This document shows, in pieces, positions 28,152 to 37,402 of a DNA stretch of 64,000 nt. Below the pieces are notes generated by a model, which was not told the origin of the DNA, did not search any database, and worked only from the letters and a program-made list of their open reading frames with translations. The position numbers and the translations under genes were made by a program. How positions within the stretch are numbered: the stretch's first letter is position 1; every line of letters starts with the position of its first letter. Origin of the DNA: Colwellia marinimaniae (GTDB lineage Bacteria; Pseudomonadota; Gammaproteobacteria; Enterobacterales; Alteromonadaceae); NCBI RefSeq assembly GCF_002207865.1, contig NZ_BDQM01000004.1, positions 1 to 64,000 on the forward strand, written 5' to 3'.

Positions 28152-29911
28152 TGATACATCATGCATTTTTAAAACGTTTTTATACGCTAACATTGATTGT
28201 TGCTCAGCTTCTTCTTAGCCAAGCAGCGCAAGCACAAGGTGAAATTCGTGAACCCGAAGCTGCAACCGGCTTTAATCAAAAAAAAGCGGTTTCTGCCAAG
28301 CAATATATGGTCGTTGCTGCTAACCCTTATGCAAGTCAAGCCGGTGTGGACATGCTTGCACAAGGTGGTAGTGCTGTGGATGCCGCTATTGCCGCGCAAC
28401 TGGTGCTGAGTTTAGTTGAGCCACAATCATCAGGCCTTGGTGGTGGTACTTTTATCTTGCATTGGCATAATAAAAAACAACAATTAACCACGTTTGATGG
28501 CCGAGAAACGGCGCCGCAACAAGCAAGCAGTGCCTTGTTTTTAAATAAACAGGGTAAACCCTTAAATTGGGTAGATGCTGTTGTTGGTGGTAAATCGGTT
28601 GGTGTACCGGGTTTACTTGCCGCGCTTAATCAAGCTCATCAACAATTTGGTGTGCTGCCTTGGTCGGTGCTATTTCAGCCAGCGATTGACTTAGCCGATA
28701 ACGGTTTTATTGTCTCGAAGCGTTTAGAAAAATTACTAGGGATGAATTTCAATCCAGGCATACATACCTTGCCAGAAATTAAGCAGTATTTTTCACCCAA
28801 TGGTATTGGCATAAAAACCGGTGATACTTTGAAGAACCCTCAGCTTGCCAAAGCCTTGCGCAGTATTGCTAAAGAGGGTGTTGAGGTTTTCTATCAGGGC
28901 TGGCTAGCGAAAAAAATTGTCGAAAAAGTGCAACATGCAATCATTTCTCCTGGACTGTTAAGTCTTGATGATATGAAAAAATATCAAGCGATAGAGCGAG
29001 CTGCTGTTTGTGCACCTTATCATCAATATAAGGTGTGTGGCATGGCGCCGCCAAGCTCTGGTGGTATTACCGTTATTCAAATATTAGCGCAATTGCAATC
29101 CTTTGAACTTGCGCAATATCCGCCTAACTCATTACAGGCGGTGCACTTATTAACGCAAAGTGCGCGGTTAGCTTTTGCCGATAGGAATAAATATATTGCC
29201 GATAGTGATTTTGTTAGTGTGCCCATTGCCGGTTTACTCGCCGCTGATTACTTAGCGAAACGTGGCGCTTTAATTGATGAAAACAGAGATATGGGCCAGG
29301 CCGTTGCGGGTAGTCCACAAAATAGTTTAGAGTTTGCCGATGATAACGCTATTGAAAGACCCTCTACTACGCATTTGGTCGTTGTTGATAAGCAAGGTAA
29401 CGCCATTTCCATGACCAGCAGTATTGAAAATGGTTTTGGCTCGGCTTTAATGGTACAGGGTTTTATTTTAAATAATCAACTAACCGACTTTTCCTTCGCG
29501 CCAAAGCGTGATGGTCAGTGGGTTGCTAATCGTGTTGAACCGTTAAAAAGACCACGCAGCTCGATGGCACCTACTATGGTCTTTAATGAAGATAATTCAT
29601 TACGTTTGGTGATCGGTGCCCCCGGTGGTAGCCGTATTATTAATTATGTCGCGCAAACCATTGTCGGTGTTTTAGATTGGCAGCTCAATGTACAACAAGC
29701 GATTAACTTACCTAAAGTGACTAACCGCAACTATGTCACCACGTTAGAGCAAAATACCGCTATAGCCAAGTTAAAGCCAGCCTTGGAAGCAAGAGGACAT
29801 AGGGTGAACGTTAGGCCACTAAATAGTGGTTTACACGGCATTGAAGTGACCAAAGACGGACTTGTCGGTGGTGCAGATCCGCGCCGTGAAGGACTGGCGT
29901 TAGGGCGTTAA
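28151..29911 (+). CDS. ggt: Gamma-glutamyltransferase
   Basis: This is a periplasmic enzyme that cleaves the gamma-glutamyl bond of glutathione or transfers it to amino acids. It has 586 residues with a signal peptide ending at about AQA. As in the family, it is made as a proenzyme that cuts itself before a catalytic threonine in RPSTTHLVVVD (about residue 407), giving large and small subunits. MVVAANPYASQAG and GAPGGSRIINYV are also conserved. Start ATG overlaps the tapT stop by one base, which suggests coupled translation. A terminator follows. Confidence 0.94.
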   Translation: MIHHAFLKRFYTLTLIVAQLLLSQAAQAQGEIREPEAATGFNQKKAVSAKQYMVVAANPYASQAGVDMLAQGGSAVDAAIAAQLVLSLVEPQSSGLGGGTFILHWHNKKQQLTTFDGRETAPQQASSALFLNKQGKPLNWVDAVVGGKSVGVPGLLAALNQAHQQFGVLPWSVLFQPAIDLADNGFIVSKRLEKLLGMNFNPGIHTLPEIKQYFSPNGIGIKTGDTLKNPQLAKALRSIAKEGVEVFYQGWLAKKIVEKVQHAIISPGLLSLDDMKKYQAIERAAVCAPYHQYKVCGMAPPSSGGITVIQILAQLQSFELAQYPPNSLQAVHLLTQSARLAFADRNKYIADSDFVSVPIAGLLAADYLAKRGALIDENRDMGQAVAGSPQNSLEFADDNAIERPSTTHLVVVDKQGNAISMTSSIENGFGSALMVQGFILNNQLTDFSFAPKRDGQWVANRVEPLKRPRSSMAPTMVFNEDNSLRLVIGAPGGSRIINYVAQTIVGVLDWQLNVQQAINLPKVTNRNYVTTLEQNTAIAKLKPALEARGHRVNVRPLNSGLHGIEVTKDGLVGGADPRREGLALGR

Positions 29912-30027
29912 ACCTAGCGTTGAAATAATATCAATATGCCGACGCACTAGGCTACTTTGTTAACCGCAGGGGAATATACGCGCCCAGCGTATGGTCATAG
30001 CCCCGAAACCATGATTAATTCTAACAG

Positions 30028-30052
30028 CGCACCTTATTTTGGTGCGATTTTT
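30028..30052 (+). terminator. Intrinsic terminator after ggt
   Basis: CGCACC and GGTGCG form a stem with a 7-base loop followed by ATTTTTG, 117 bases after the ggt stop. Confidence 0.65.
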
Positions 30053-30116
30053 GCTTAACTCTATTTATATGTTGTACCTCTAATACCGACAAATTGTTGG
30101 CAGGAGTAAAATAGTA

Positions 30117-30719
30117 ATGGCGAAAAACCTTCAGTATATCGCACAACTGTTGTGCCTTTTTATGGTCATCTTTCATGGCAATAGTCATGCACTTGAAAGT
30201 TCAGTGCAATTGCATAAAGTCGATCAAGAGACCAGTTTTGGTTATAGCCTTTCAATTGGCGATGAATTTTTTCAGCAAAAGGCGTTTAATTGGCAGGTAA
30301 GTTACCACCGTTTTGAACATGTAACGATTGCCGATTTAGATGATATCAGTGATGTTTGGGATAAAGCCGGTTTTGAATTTAGCTTGCAAACAATCGACTT
30401 AGCTTTAGGTTATCGTTATTACCCAAGATCTTACGACAAACTCATTAATAGTCTGATGTTTGAGTTGCAACTAGGTGCTTCGGTTAACCTCAGCGAACAT
30501 AAACTTGTCTTTAGACCCGACTTTGACCGGGATGATATTTTCTTTGCTAAGCAAGGTGATATCAATCCGGTGCTCTCTATCTCTTTACAAAAAAGCTTCA
30601 GCAAAAACTCTGCTATGCACATCGGCTTTAAGCATTACCCAAGTTTTTCTGACTTCGGCAGTATCAGTACCTTATTCATTGGTTTTAATTATCGCTTTGG
30701 TCGCCAGATAGGCTATTAG
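30117..30719 (+). CDS. Small outer-membrane beta-barrel protein, unknown role
   Basis: This 200-residue protein has a signal peptide (about 1-26, ending SHA). It then shows alternating hydrophobic/polar strands such as NWQVSYHRFEHV, DLALGYRYYPRS and SISLQKSFS, and ends in an aromatic residue (GRQIGY). This is the pattern of an eight-stranded outer-membrane barrel of the OmpW/acyloxyacyl hydrolase (PagL-like) type. No catalytic motif is certain, though NVSLSEHKL and GFKHYPSFSD resemble PagL-like lines. It is transcribed alone, between ggt and the thrombospondin-repeat protein. Confidence 0.65.
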   Translation: MAKNLQYIAQLLCLFMVIFHGNSHALESSVQLHKVDQETSFGYSLSIGDEFFQQKAFNWQVSYHRFEHVTIADLDDISDVWDKAGFEFSLQTIDLALGYRYYPRSYDKLINSLMFELQLGASVNLSEHKLVFRPDFDRDDIFFAKQGDINPVLSISLQKSFSKNSAMHIGFKHYPSFSDFGSISTLFIGFNYRFGRQIGY

Positions 30720-30938
30720 TTGGCAATTCACTGTCAGTAAAGGGCAGTACTTTACCAGTATAATTTAAATTTTAATAATTCAAGTCAGTTTTTTGCAGCT
30801 AAACTTAGCGCTATATCCTTACATACTCAGGATACTTAAAGATGCGATTTTCAGTCATTCCAGCTGAAAGTTGTATCTAAGGTTAATTGACATAAATACC
30901 TAGAGTTACTCTAGGTGCCACTTTTTTTGGAGAAGCGT

Positions 30939-33900
30939 GTGTTGAAGTATAAAATACGTTGCTTTAAATTTTTAAGCATAGTTTTACTTATCATCAGTAG
31001 TAGTGCCTTTGCTATTGATACCGATGGTGATGGCTATGATGATGCCATCGATCTATTTCCTAATGACCCACTTGAATGGTTTGATACCGATCTCGATGGT
31101 ATTGGTAATAACAGCGATCCTGATATTGATGGTGATGGCCTTGATAATGGTTATAGTTTTCCTTTTGGCCCCGACAATAACGATGATGGCGATCTTGTTA
31201 TTAATTTTTATGATCCTTTTCCGAAAAACCATCATGAATGGTTAGACACAGACAATGATGGTCTAGGTAATAATGAAGACACCGATGACGATAATGATGG
31301 TGTGCCTGATTTGCTCGACGTATTTCCCCTAAATCCCCTTGAAAGTATCGACACAGACAATGATTCTATCGGCAACAATGCTGATAGTGATGATGACAAT
31401 GATGGTGTTATTGATGTTTATGATGTCTTTCCCCTAGACCCTTTAGAAACTATTGATACAGATTTTGATGGTATTGGTAATAACGCTGATTTAGATGATG
31501 ATGGTGATGGCGTTTTAGATGTCGATGATGCCTTTCCCCTAGATGCGAGTGAATCACTTGATATTGATGGTGATGGCGTGGGTAATAATGCCGACGCCGA
31601 TAGAGATGGCGATGGCGTTATCAATGGTAATGATGTTTGGCCCGATGACCCTAGTGAATGGTATGACACCGATGGTGATGGTATAGGTAATAATGCCGAC
31701 CTTGATGATGATGGTGATGGCGTTTTAGATGTCGATGATGCCTTTCCCCTAGATGCTGCTGAAAGTGTAGATACCGATAATGATGGCATAGGGAATAATG
31801 CCGATGCTGATGATGACGGTGATGGTGTATCCGATGCTTTAGATAAATGCCCACTTGATCCACTAGAGCGCCTTGATACCGATAATGATGGTATATGTGA
31901 TGGTCCAGATCTTGACGCTGATGGTGATGGCACCCTTGATATCAATGACGCGTTCCCTTTGGATGCTTTAGAGCAATTTGATACCGACAATGACGGACTA
32001 GGTGACAATAGCGATAATGATATTGATGGCGATGGTGTCGATAATGCGACTGATTTTGCGCCGTTTGATGCCACAGAATTTATTGATACTGACGGTGATG
32101 GCATTGGTAATAATGCCGATTTAGATGATGACGGTGATGGTGTACCAGATGTAAGTGATGTATTTCCATTAGACAATAGCGAAGATACTGACACCGATGG
32201 CGATGGTATTGGTGATAATAGTGATGCTGATATTGACGGTGATGGCATTGCTAATGGCAGCGATGCTTTTCCTTTTGATATGTTAGCAACAACAGATACC
32301 GATGGTGATGGTATCCCTAATGTTACCGATACCGATGATGACGGTGATGGTGTACTCGATGTTAATGATCTATTTCCATTAAATCCAGCTGAATGGTTAG
32401 ATACCGATGGTGATGGCATAGGCAACAACAGTGATGCTGATGATGACAATGATGGCATTGTTGATGGCAGCGATGCTTTTCCGCTAGATGTTAGTGAGTA
32501 CCTAGATACTGATGGTGATGGTATCGGTAATAACAGTGATACCGATGATGATGGTGATGGTGTACTTGATAGCCAAGACGCTTTTAGGTTAGATGCAAGT
32601 GAGTGGTTAGATACCGACGGTGATGGTGTTGGCAATAATACTGACAGTGATGACGACAATGACGGTTATCCTGATAGTAACGATGCTTTTCCTACCAATA
32701 TTCTAGAGTGGTTCGACACTGACGGTGACGGTATCGGTAATAACGCCGATACTGATGATGATAATGATGGCGTTTTAGACGCTGATGATGCCTTTAGATT
32801 AGATGCTCTAGAATGGCTAGATAGCGATGGTGATGGTATAGGTAATAACGCCGACAGTGATGATGATAATGATGGTTATATCGATAGTGAAGATGACTTA
32901 CCGCTAGACCCACTAGAGTGGCTTGATACCGATGGTGACGGTATTGGTAATGTGAGAGACCAAGACGATGATAATGATGGTGTTATCGATGCGTTAGATT
33001 TATTTCCGCTCAATCCTAACGAATTTGAAGACAGTGATAACGATGGTTTAGGCAATAATGAAGACAGTGATGATGATAATGATGGTATCCCAGATCACCT
33101 AGATGAATTTCCTTTTGACCCCAGTGAGCAAAATGATACTGATGGCGATGGTATTGGTGATGTCCTAGATACCGATGATGATAATGATGGTTATTTAGAT
33201 TTTGAGGACCAACTGCCACTAGATGCCAGTGAACATATTGATACCGATGGTGACGGTATTGGTAACAATGCCGATCTTGATGATGATGGCGATGGCATGA
33301 GTGATGAATTTGAAATATTGTATAATTTTAATCCACTGGATGCTAATGATGCACTGCTTGATACTGACTTTGATGGCGTTACCAACGCAGCAGAAGCGTT
33401 AGCACACACAAATCCATTATTGGATGATTATGCCCCTATTATTACCCCGCCACAGGCGCTGCATATCAATGCTGAACATACCTTTACCCTACTAAATTTA
33501 CAGCAGCTAATCGATTTGACCCAAATATCCGTACGTGATGGCTTAGACGGTATCAACTGCTGTGGTTTAACGGCGCTGGGTTTTGAAACCGGCCCTAAGA
33601 ATGTTAGTTCAGGTTTACAGACCATAATTTGGCGAGCAGTAGATAAGGCCGGTAATATTGCCACCACAGCGCAAGTATTAAATATTCACCCCTTAGTGAA
33701 TTTTTCATCGGCGCAAGTGGTGGCTGAAGGTGGTATTGCCCGAGTTGAGGTCATTTTATCGGGTGAAGCACCTGCTTATCCAGTGACGGTACCATTCACC
33801 ATTACCGGCACGGTCGATAATGCCGATTATAATGTGCCCGATAATAAAATAGTGATAACGCAGGGCACGGCTGGTTATATCGATATTCAGCTCAATAATG

Positions 33901-35099
33901 ATTTTCAACGTGAAGCTGATGAACAGCTCATTATTAGCTTTGCACCAGGGGTTAATGCCGGCGTACAGGCAAAACATATTATCACGGTAACAGAAGGTAA
34001 TGTTGCCCCTAATATCAAGATAGCGGTCTGGCAAAAAGGCATAAGAGTCCCTAGCATTGCTAAAAATGATGGTGAGGTGAGGGTGGTGTTAACCATTACC
34101 GACTCGAATAGCCAAGATACTCATCAGATAGAGTGGCAAATACCTGACTATTTAAATGCAGTACTTACCAGTGATGAGCTACAGCTAGTTTTCCCTGCTG
34201 ATGGCGTTAATTTACCTGAGATAAATAAAGGCTTGATAAATATCACGGTCACGGTAACTGACAGCGGTACTAGTAGCAATAGTGGTAGTGCCGAGTTGTC
34301 GCAAACTAAACAGCTTTTCTTGCCTTTATTTGTCAGCCAGAAAATATTAACTAGCGAAGATAGTGATAGAGACGGTGTTAGTGACATTGTTGAGGGTTAT
34401 AGCGACGATGATTTAGATGGCTTACCTGCTTATATGGATAACTCAACCATTCCGTATCTACAGCCACTCCATGTGAATGCTGCGGTAGTTAAATTGGCAG
34501 AAACTGAGCCCGGCTTACACTTAAGACTGGGTAAATTTGCTCTGCTACAAAACTCCGATGGTCTGCAACTATCACAGCAAGAAATACTCGCCACTGGCTT
34601 AGTTGAGCAAGACAGCTTAGTCAATACCATGGGATATTTTGATTTTGAAATACACAATATTTACCCTTTTGGTCGTTCAGTTGCTATTGTTTTACCGCTT
34701 AGCGAAGCCATCGTTGAGTACTCTGTTTATCGTAAAGTCAATGGCGAGCTACAATGGGGTGATTTTGTTGAAGACAGCAATAATGTACTTGCCACTAGTG
34801 CCGCTGTTAATGGTGTTTGTCCGCCGCCACACAGTGAACTTTATCAAGTAGGTCTCAATGTTGGTGACACTTGTTTAAAATTAATTATTGAAGATGGCGG
34901 TGCCAATGATAGCGATGGTATTGCTAATGGTGTCATTGATGATCCCGGAGGTATCGCTGTGGTTGACAACAATACTATTTCATTGGATGTTACCCCGGAA
35001 AAAGTGAGTAGTGGTAGCGTCTCTTTCTGGGCACTGCTAACGCTAATGCTGTTACTTTATTTACGTACTTTGAGTTTGAAAAAAACAGCTGAAATTTAA
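30939..35099 (+). CDS. Giant calcium-binding thrombospondin type 3 repeat surface protein with C-terminal sorting-like tail
   Basis: This is a secreted protein of about 1386 residues. The frame is open from 30915, but a GGAG Shine-Dalgarno six bases before GTG 30939 supports that start. It yields the signal peptide MLKYKIRCFKFLSIVLLIISSSAFA. About 22 repeats of 35 residues follow, with the pattern DTDGDGIGNNADxDDDGDGV then a DxFPLD element, typical of Ca-binding thrombospondin type 3 repeats. Behind them come an HYR-like region (about 840-920) and a Calx-beta-like domain (about 925-1020). The C-terminus has SSGSVSFW, a hydrophobic helix ALLTLMLLLYL and basic RTLSLKK, which looks like a GlyGly-CTERM/rhombosortase signal. 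Confidence 0.85.
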   Translation: MLKYKIRCFKFLSIVLLIISSSAFAIDTDGDGYDDAIDLFPNDPLEWFDTDLDGIGNNSDPDIDGDGLDNGYSFPFGPDNNDDGDLVINFYDPFPKNHHEWLDTDNDGLGNNEDTDDDNDGVPDLLDVFPLNPLESIDTDNDSIGNNADSDDDNDGVIDVYDVFPLDPLETIDTDFDGIGNNADLDDDGDGVLDVDDAFPLDASESLDIDGDGVGNNADADRDGDGVINGNDVWPDDPSEWYDTDGDGIGNNADLDDDGDGVLDVDDAFPLDAAESVDTDNDGIGNNADADDDGDGVSDALDKCPLDPLERLDTDNDGICDGPDLDADGDGTLDINDAFPLDALEQFDTDNDGLGDNSDNDIDGDGVDNATDFAPFDATEFIDTDGDGIGNNADLDDDGDGVPDVSDVFPLDNSEDTDTDGDGIGDNSDADIDGDGIANGSDAFPFDMLATTDTDGDGIPNVTDTDDDGDGVLDVNDLFPLNPAEWLDTDGDGIGNNSDADDDNDGIVDGSDAFPLDVSEYLDTDGDGIGNNSDTDDDGDGVLDSQDAFRLDASEWLDTDGDGVGNNTDSDDDNDGYPDSNDAFPTNILEWFDTDGDGIGNNADTDDDNDGVLDADDAFRLDALEWLDSDGDGIGNNADSDDDNDGYIDSEDDLPLDPLEWLDTDGDGIGNVRDQDDDNDGVIDALDLFPLNPNEFEDSDNDGLGNNEDSDDDNDGIPDHLDEFPFDPSEQNDTDGDGIGDVLDTDDDNDGYLDFEDQLPLDASEHIDTDGDGIGNNADLDDDGDGMSDEFEILYNFNPLDANDALLDTDFDGVTNAAEALAHTNPLLDDYAPIITPPQALHINAEHTFTLLNLQQLIDLTQISVRDGLDGINCCGLTALGFETGPKNVSSGLQTIIWRAVDKAGNIATTAQVLNIHPLVNFSSAQVVAEGGIARVEVILSGEAPAYPVTVPFTITGTVDNADYNVPDNKIVITQGTAGYIDIQLNNDFQREADEQLIISFAPGVNAGVQAKHIITVTEGNVAPNIKIAVWQKGIRVPSIAKNDGEVRVVLTITDSNSQDTHQIEWQIPDYLNAVLTSDELQLVFPADGVNLPEINKGLINITVTVTDSGTSSNSGSAELSQTKQLFLPLFVSQKILTSEDSDRDGVSDIVEGYSDDDLDGLPAYMDNSTIPYLQPLHVNAAVVKLAETEPGLHLRLGKFALLQNSDGLQLSQQEILATGLVEQDSLVNTMGYFDFEIHNIYPFGRSVAIVLPLSEAIVEYSVYRKVNGELQWGDFVEDSNNVLATSAAVNGVCPPPHSELYQVGLNVGDTCLKLIIEDGGANDSDGIANGVIDDPGGIAVVDNNTISLDVTPEKVSSGSVSFWALLTLMLLLYLRTLSLKKTAEI
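31014..33300 (+). repeat. Array of about 22 coding 105-bp repeats (35 residues each)
   Basis: The thrombospondin type 3 region consists of units of exactly 35 codons with the pattern D-T-D-G-D-G-I-G-N-N-A-D-x-D-D-D-G-D-G-V. The units differ by silent and conservative changes, so they are diverged rather than freshly expanded. Two units (31,446-31,550 and 31,656-31,760) are much closer to each other than to the rest. The acidic residues create a strongly GAT-rich plus strand and long open frames on the opposite strand. Confidence 0.92.
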
Positions 35100-35116
35100 C
35101 CTTTAACTGAATATGG

Positions 35117-35142
35117 CAAGGCTCTCATTTTGAGGGCCTTTA
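35117..35142 (+). terminator. Probable terminator after the repeat protein
   Basis: AAGGCTCTC and GAGGGCCTT pair (one G-T wobble) around a TTTT-containing loop, followed by TATATTT. It lies about 20 bases after the stop codon. Confidence 0.55.
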
Positions 35143-35378
35143 TATTTACCAGTAAATCACAATAAGTTAATCAAAGAAGAAAATTTGCTTTAATTGACCG
35201 TAGATTATCGATAAAATCATATTTGGGGTTGAATCCTTGGCATATTCTTGCTCAAATGGCGCCCCATAGTCATAAATAATTAACATAGGTTAATTAACTT
35301 GCATGTTTAGCGCAATTTATCGAATAAATTGTACAAGGGTGTAAGAATTAACCAAGAAAATAAGCAACCGCCATCTAA

Positions 35379-36428
35379 ATGAAATATTCCCGCGTTTTTA
35401 TTAATAGCTTAGCGTATGAGCTGGCCCCTGAAGTGGTAACCAGTGCAGAGCTTGAATCTCGTTTGACCCCCTTATATCAAAAGCTTCGTATTCCTATGGG
35501 CCAGCTCGCTGCCTTAACAGGAATTGTCGAACGCCGTTGGTGGCCAAAAGATCACATGCTTTCCGATGGTGCTATTGTCGCCGCGCAAAAAGCAATGCAT
35601 GAAACTGGCATTTCTGCTGCTGATTTAGGTGCTGTAGTGTATACCGGTGTTTGTCGTGATCAACACGAGCCGGCCACGGCTTGTCGTATCGCAGCAAAAC
35701 TTGGCGTGTTAAAAGACACGGCAATTTACGATATCAGTAATGCCTGTTTAGGGGTACTCTCGGGTATTTTAGATATTGCGAATCGTATTGAACTAGGACA
35801 AATTAAAGCCGGTTTGGTGGTTTCATGCGAATCGGCACGTCATATTGTTGATGTGACCATAGATGACATGCTGGCCGAGCCAACCATGCAGAATTATGCT
35901 AGCTCTTTAGCAACCTTAACCGGTGGCTCAGGTGCAGTAGCTGTGTTACTGACTGATGGAAGTTTAAATTTAACCACCGACCGTAATCATCAATTATTAG
36001 GGGCAAGTCACTTATCGGCACCCGAGCATAATAATTTATGTCAATGGGGCTTAAAAGAAGTGGGACCGCAATTATTTCGTGAATTTATGCGCACCGATGC
36101 CGTCAATTTACTGAAAGAAGGTGTATCTTTAGCAAAAGATACCTGGCTACACTTTTTAGAGCAACGTCAGTGGGTTGAAGAGCAAGTTGATAAGGTTATT
36201 TGTCATCAAGTTGGCGTGGCCAACCAAAAGAAAGTATTAACCGCCTTAAATATTCCGGTAGAAAAAGAATTTCCTACCTTTAAGTATCTCGGTAATATGG
36301 GCACAGTTTCTTTACCCGTTACCGCGGCAATGGCGCATGATCAAGGCTTCTTACAAAAAGGCGATAATGTCAGCTTTTTAGGCATAGGTAGTGGTTTAAA
36401 TTGCATGATGTTAGGGCTTAAGTGGTAG
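35379..36428 (+). CDS. oleA: OleA, thiolase-fold acyl-CoA condensing enzyme
   Basis: OleA joins two fatty acyl-CoAs head to head to give a beta-keto acid, the first step of long-chain olefin synthesis. The 349-residue protein has the KAS III/thiolase fold. The active-site cysteine is C123 in ISNACLGVLSG. The glutamate E98 in QHEPAT is the OleA-specific base that separates it from FabH. The His in CHQVGVANQ and Asn in GNMGTVSLP complete the pocket. oleB, oleC and oleD follow on the same strand. The start lies in an AT-rich 279-base gap that probably holds the cluster promoter. Confidence 0.95.
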   Translation: MKYSRVFINSLAYELAPEVVTSAELESRLTPLYQKLRIPMGQLAALTGIVERRWWPKDHMLSDGAIVAAQKAMHETGISAADLGAVVYTGVCRDQHEPATACRIAAKLGVLKDTAIYDISNACLGVLSGILDIANRIELGQIKAGLVVSCESARHIVDVTIDDMLAEPTMQNYASSLATLTGGSGAVAVLLTDGSLNLTTDRNHQLLGASHLSAPEHNNLCQWGLKEVGPQLFREFMRTDAVNLLKEGVSLAKDTWLHFLEQRQWVEEQVDKVICHQVGVANQKKVLTALNIPVEKEFPTFKYLGNMGTVSLPVTAAMAHDQGFLQKGDNVSFLGIGSGLNCMMLGLKW

Positions 36429-36430
36429 TT

Positions 36431-37360
36431 ATGCTAGAAAGTCAGTCAGAAAACAAGCTAGATAAATTGTTAACAAAATCTTTTCCTTTTACCCGCAACT
36501 ATATCAATCGTAATGGTCATCAATATCATTATGTCAATGAAGGCCAAGGCTCGCCCGTTGTTATGGTTCATGGTAATCCTAGCTGGTCTTTCTATTACCG
36601 TAATCTGATCAGCGCATTAAGTGAAAATCATCAATGCATAGTGCCAGATCACATTGGTTGTGGTTTGTCTGATAAGCCAGGGGACAAAGACTATGATTAC
36701 ACCCTAGCTAATCGTATCGATGATCTAGCCGCATTACTTGCGCACTTAAACGTAAAAGAAAATATTACTCTGGTCGTACATGACTGGGGCGGCATGATAG
36801 GCATGGGCTATGCTGCGCGCTATCCGGAAAGGATCAAACGTCTGGTTATTTTAAACACCGGCGCCTTTCACTTACCTAAAGCAAAAAAATTACCTTCAGC
36901 GTTATGGCTGGGTCGAAATACCTTTATCGGTACTGTCCTAGTTCGAGGCTTTAATGCCTTCTCTAGCATTGCCTCGATTATCGGCGTTAAGCGCAAGCCG
37001 ATGGCTAAAGAGATTCGTCAAGCTTATGTGGCGCCTTTTAACTCATGGCAGAACCGTATTTCAACCTTGCGCTTTATTCAAGATATCCCGTTAAAACCAG
37101 CTGACAGAAACTATCAACTGGTTACTGACATTAGCGAAAATCTAGCGCAGTTCAAAAAATTACCTATGTTGATTTGTTGGGGCTTAAAAGACTTCGTTTT
37201 TGATAAACACTTTCTAGATGAATGGCAACAACGTTTTCCTCATGCAAAAGTACATGCTTTTGATGATTGTGGTCACTATATTTTAGAAGATGCCAGTGAT
37301 GAAGTCGTGCCGCTAATTAATAACTTCTTAAAGACCAGTGAAGCGTCCTTATCTTCATAA
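36431..37360 (+). CDS. oleB: OleB, beta-lactone decarboxylase (alpha/beta hydrolase)
   Basis: OleB has the haloalkane-dehalogenase fold and removes CO2 from the beta-lactone made by OleC, leaving a cis-olefin. The nucleophile is D118 in VVHDWGG, with HGNPSW near residue 47 (oxyanion region) and the catalytic His in DCGHYIL near the C-terminus. The ATG at 36431 is two bases after the oleA stop. A GTG nine bases earlier, overlapping oleA, is possible. It is a separate protein, not fused to OleC as in some actinobacteria. Confidence 0.93.
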   Translation: MLESQSENKLDKLLTKSFPFTRNYINRNGHQYHYVNEGQGSPVVMVHGNPSWSFYYRNLISALSENHQCIVPDHIGCGLSDKPGDKDYDYTLANRIDDLAALLAHLNVKENITLVVHDWGGMIGMGYAARYPERIKRLVILNTGAFHLPKAKKLPSALWLGRNTFIGTVLVRGFNAFSSIASIIGVKRKPMAKEIRQAYVAPFNSWQNRISTLRFIQDIPLKPADRNYQLVTDISENLAQFKKLPMLICWGLKDFVFDKHFLDEWQQRFPHAKVHAFDDCGHYILEDASDEVVPLINNFLKTSEASLSS

Positions 37361-37402
37361 GTAATAGCTCAATAAGACCCTAACTTAAGTAGGAAACGAC
37401 AC

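Noticed and set aside
31418..32659. 413-codon open frame on the minus strand inside the thrombospondin-repeat gene
   Set aside because: It is the mirror of the GAT-rich Asp/Gly repeat and gives a Ser/Pro-only low-complexity protein without a start context. The plus-strand gene explains it.
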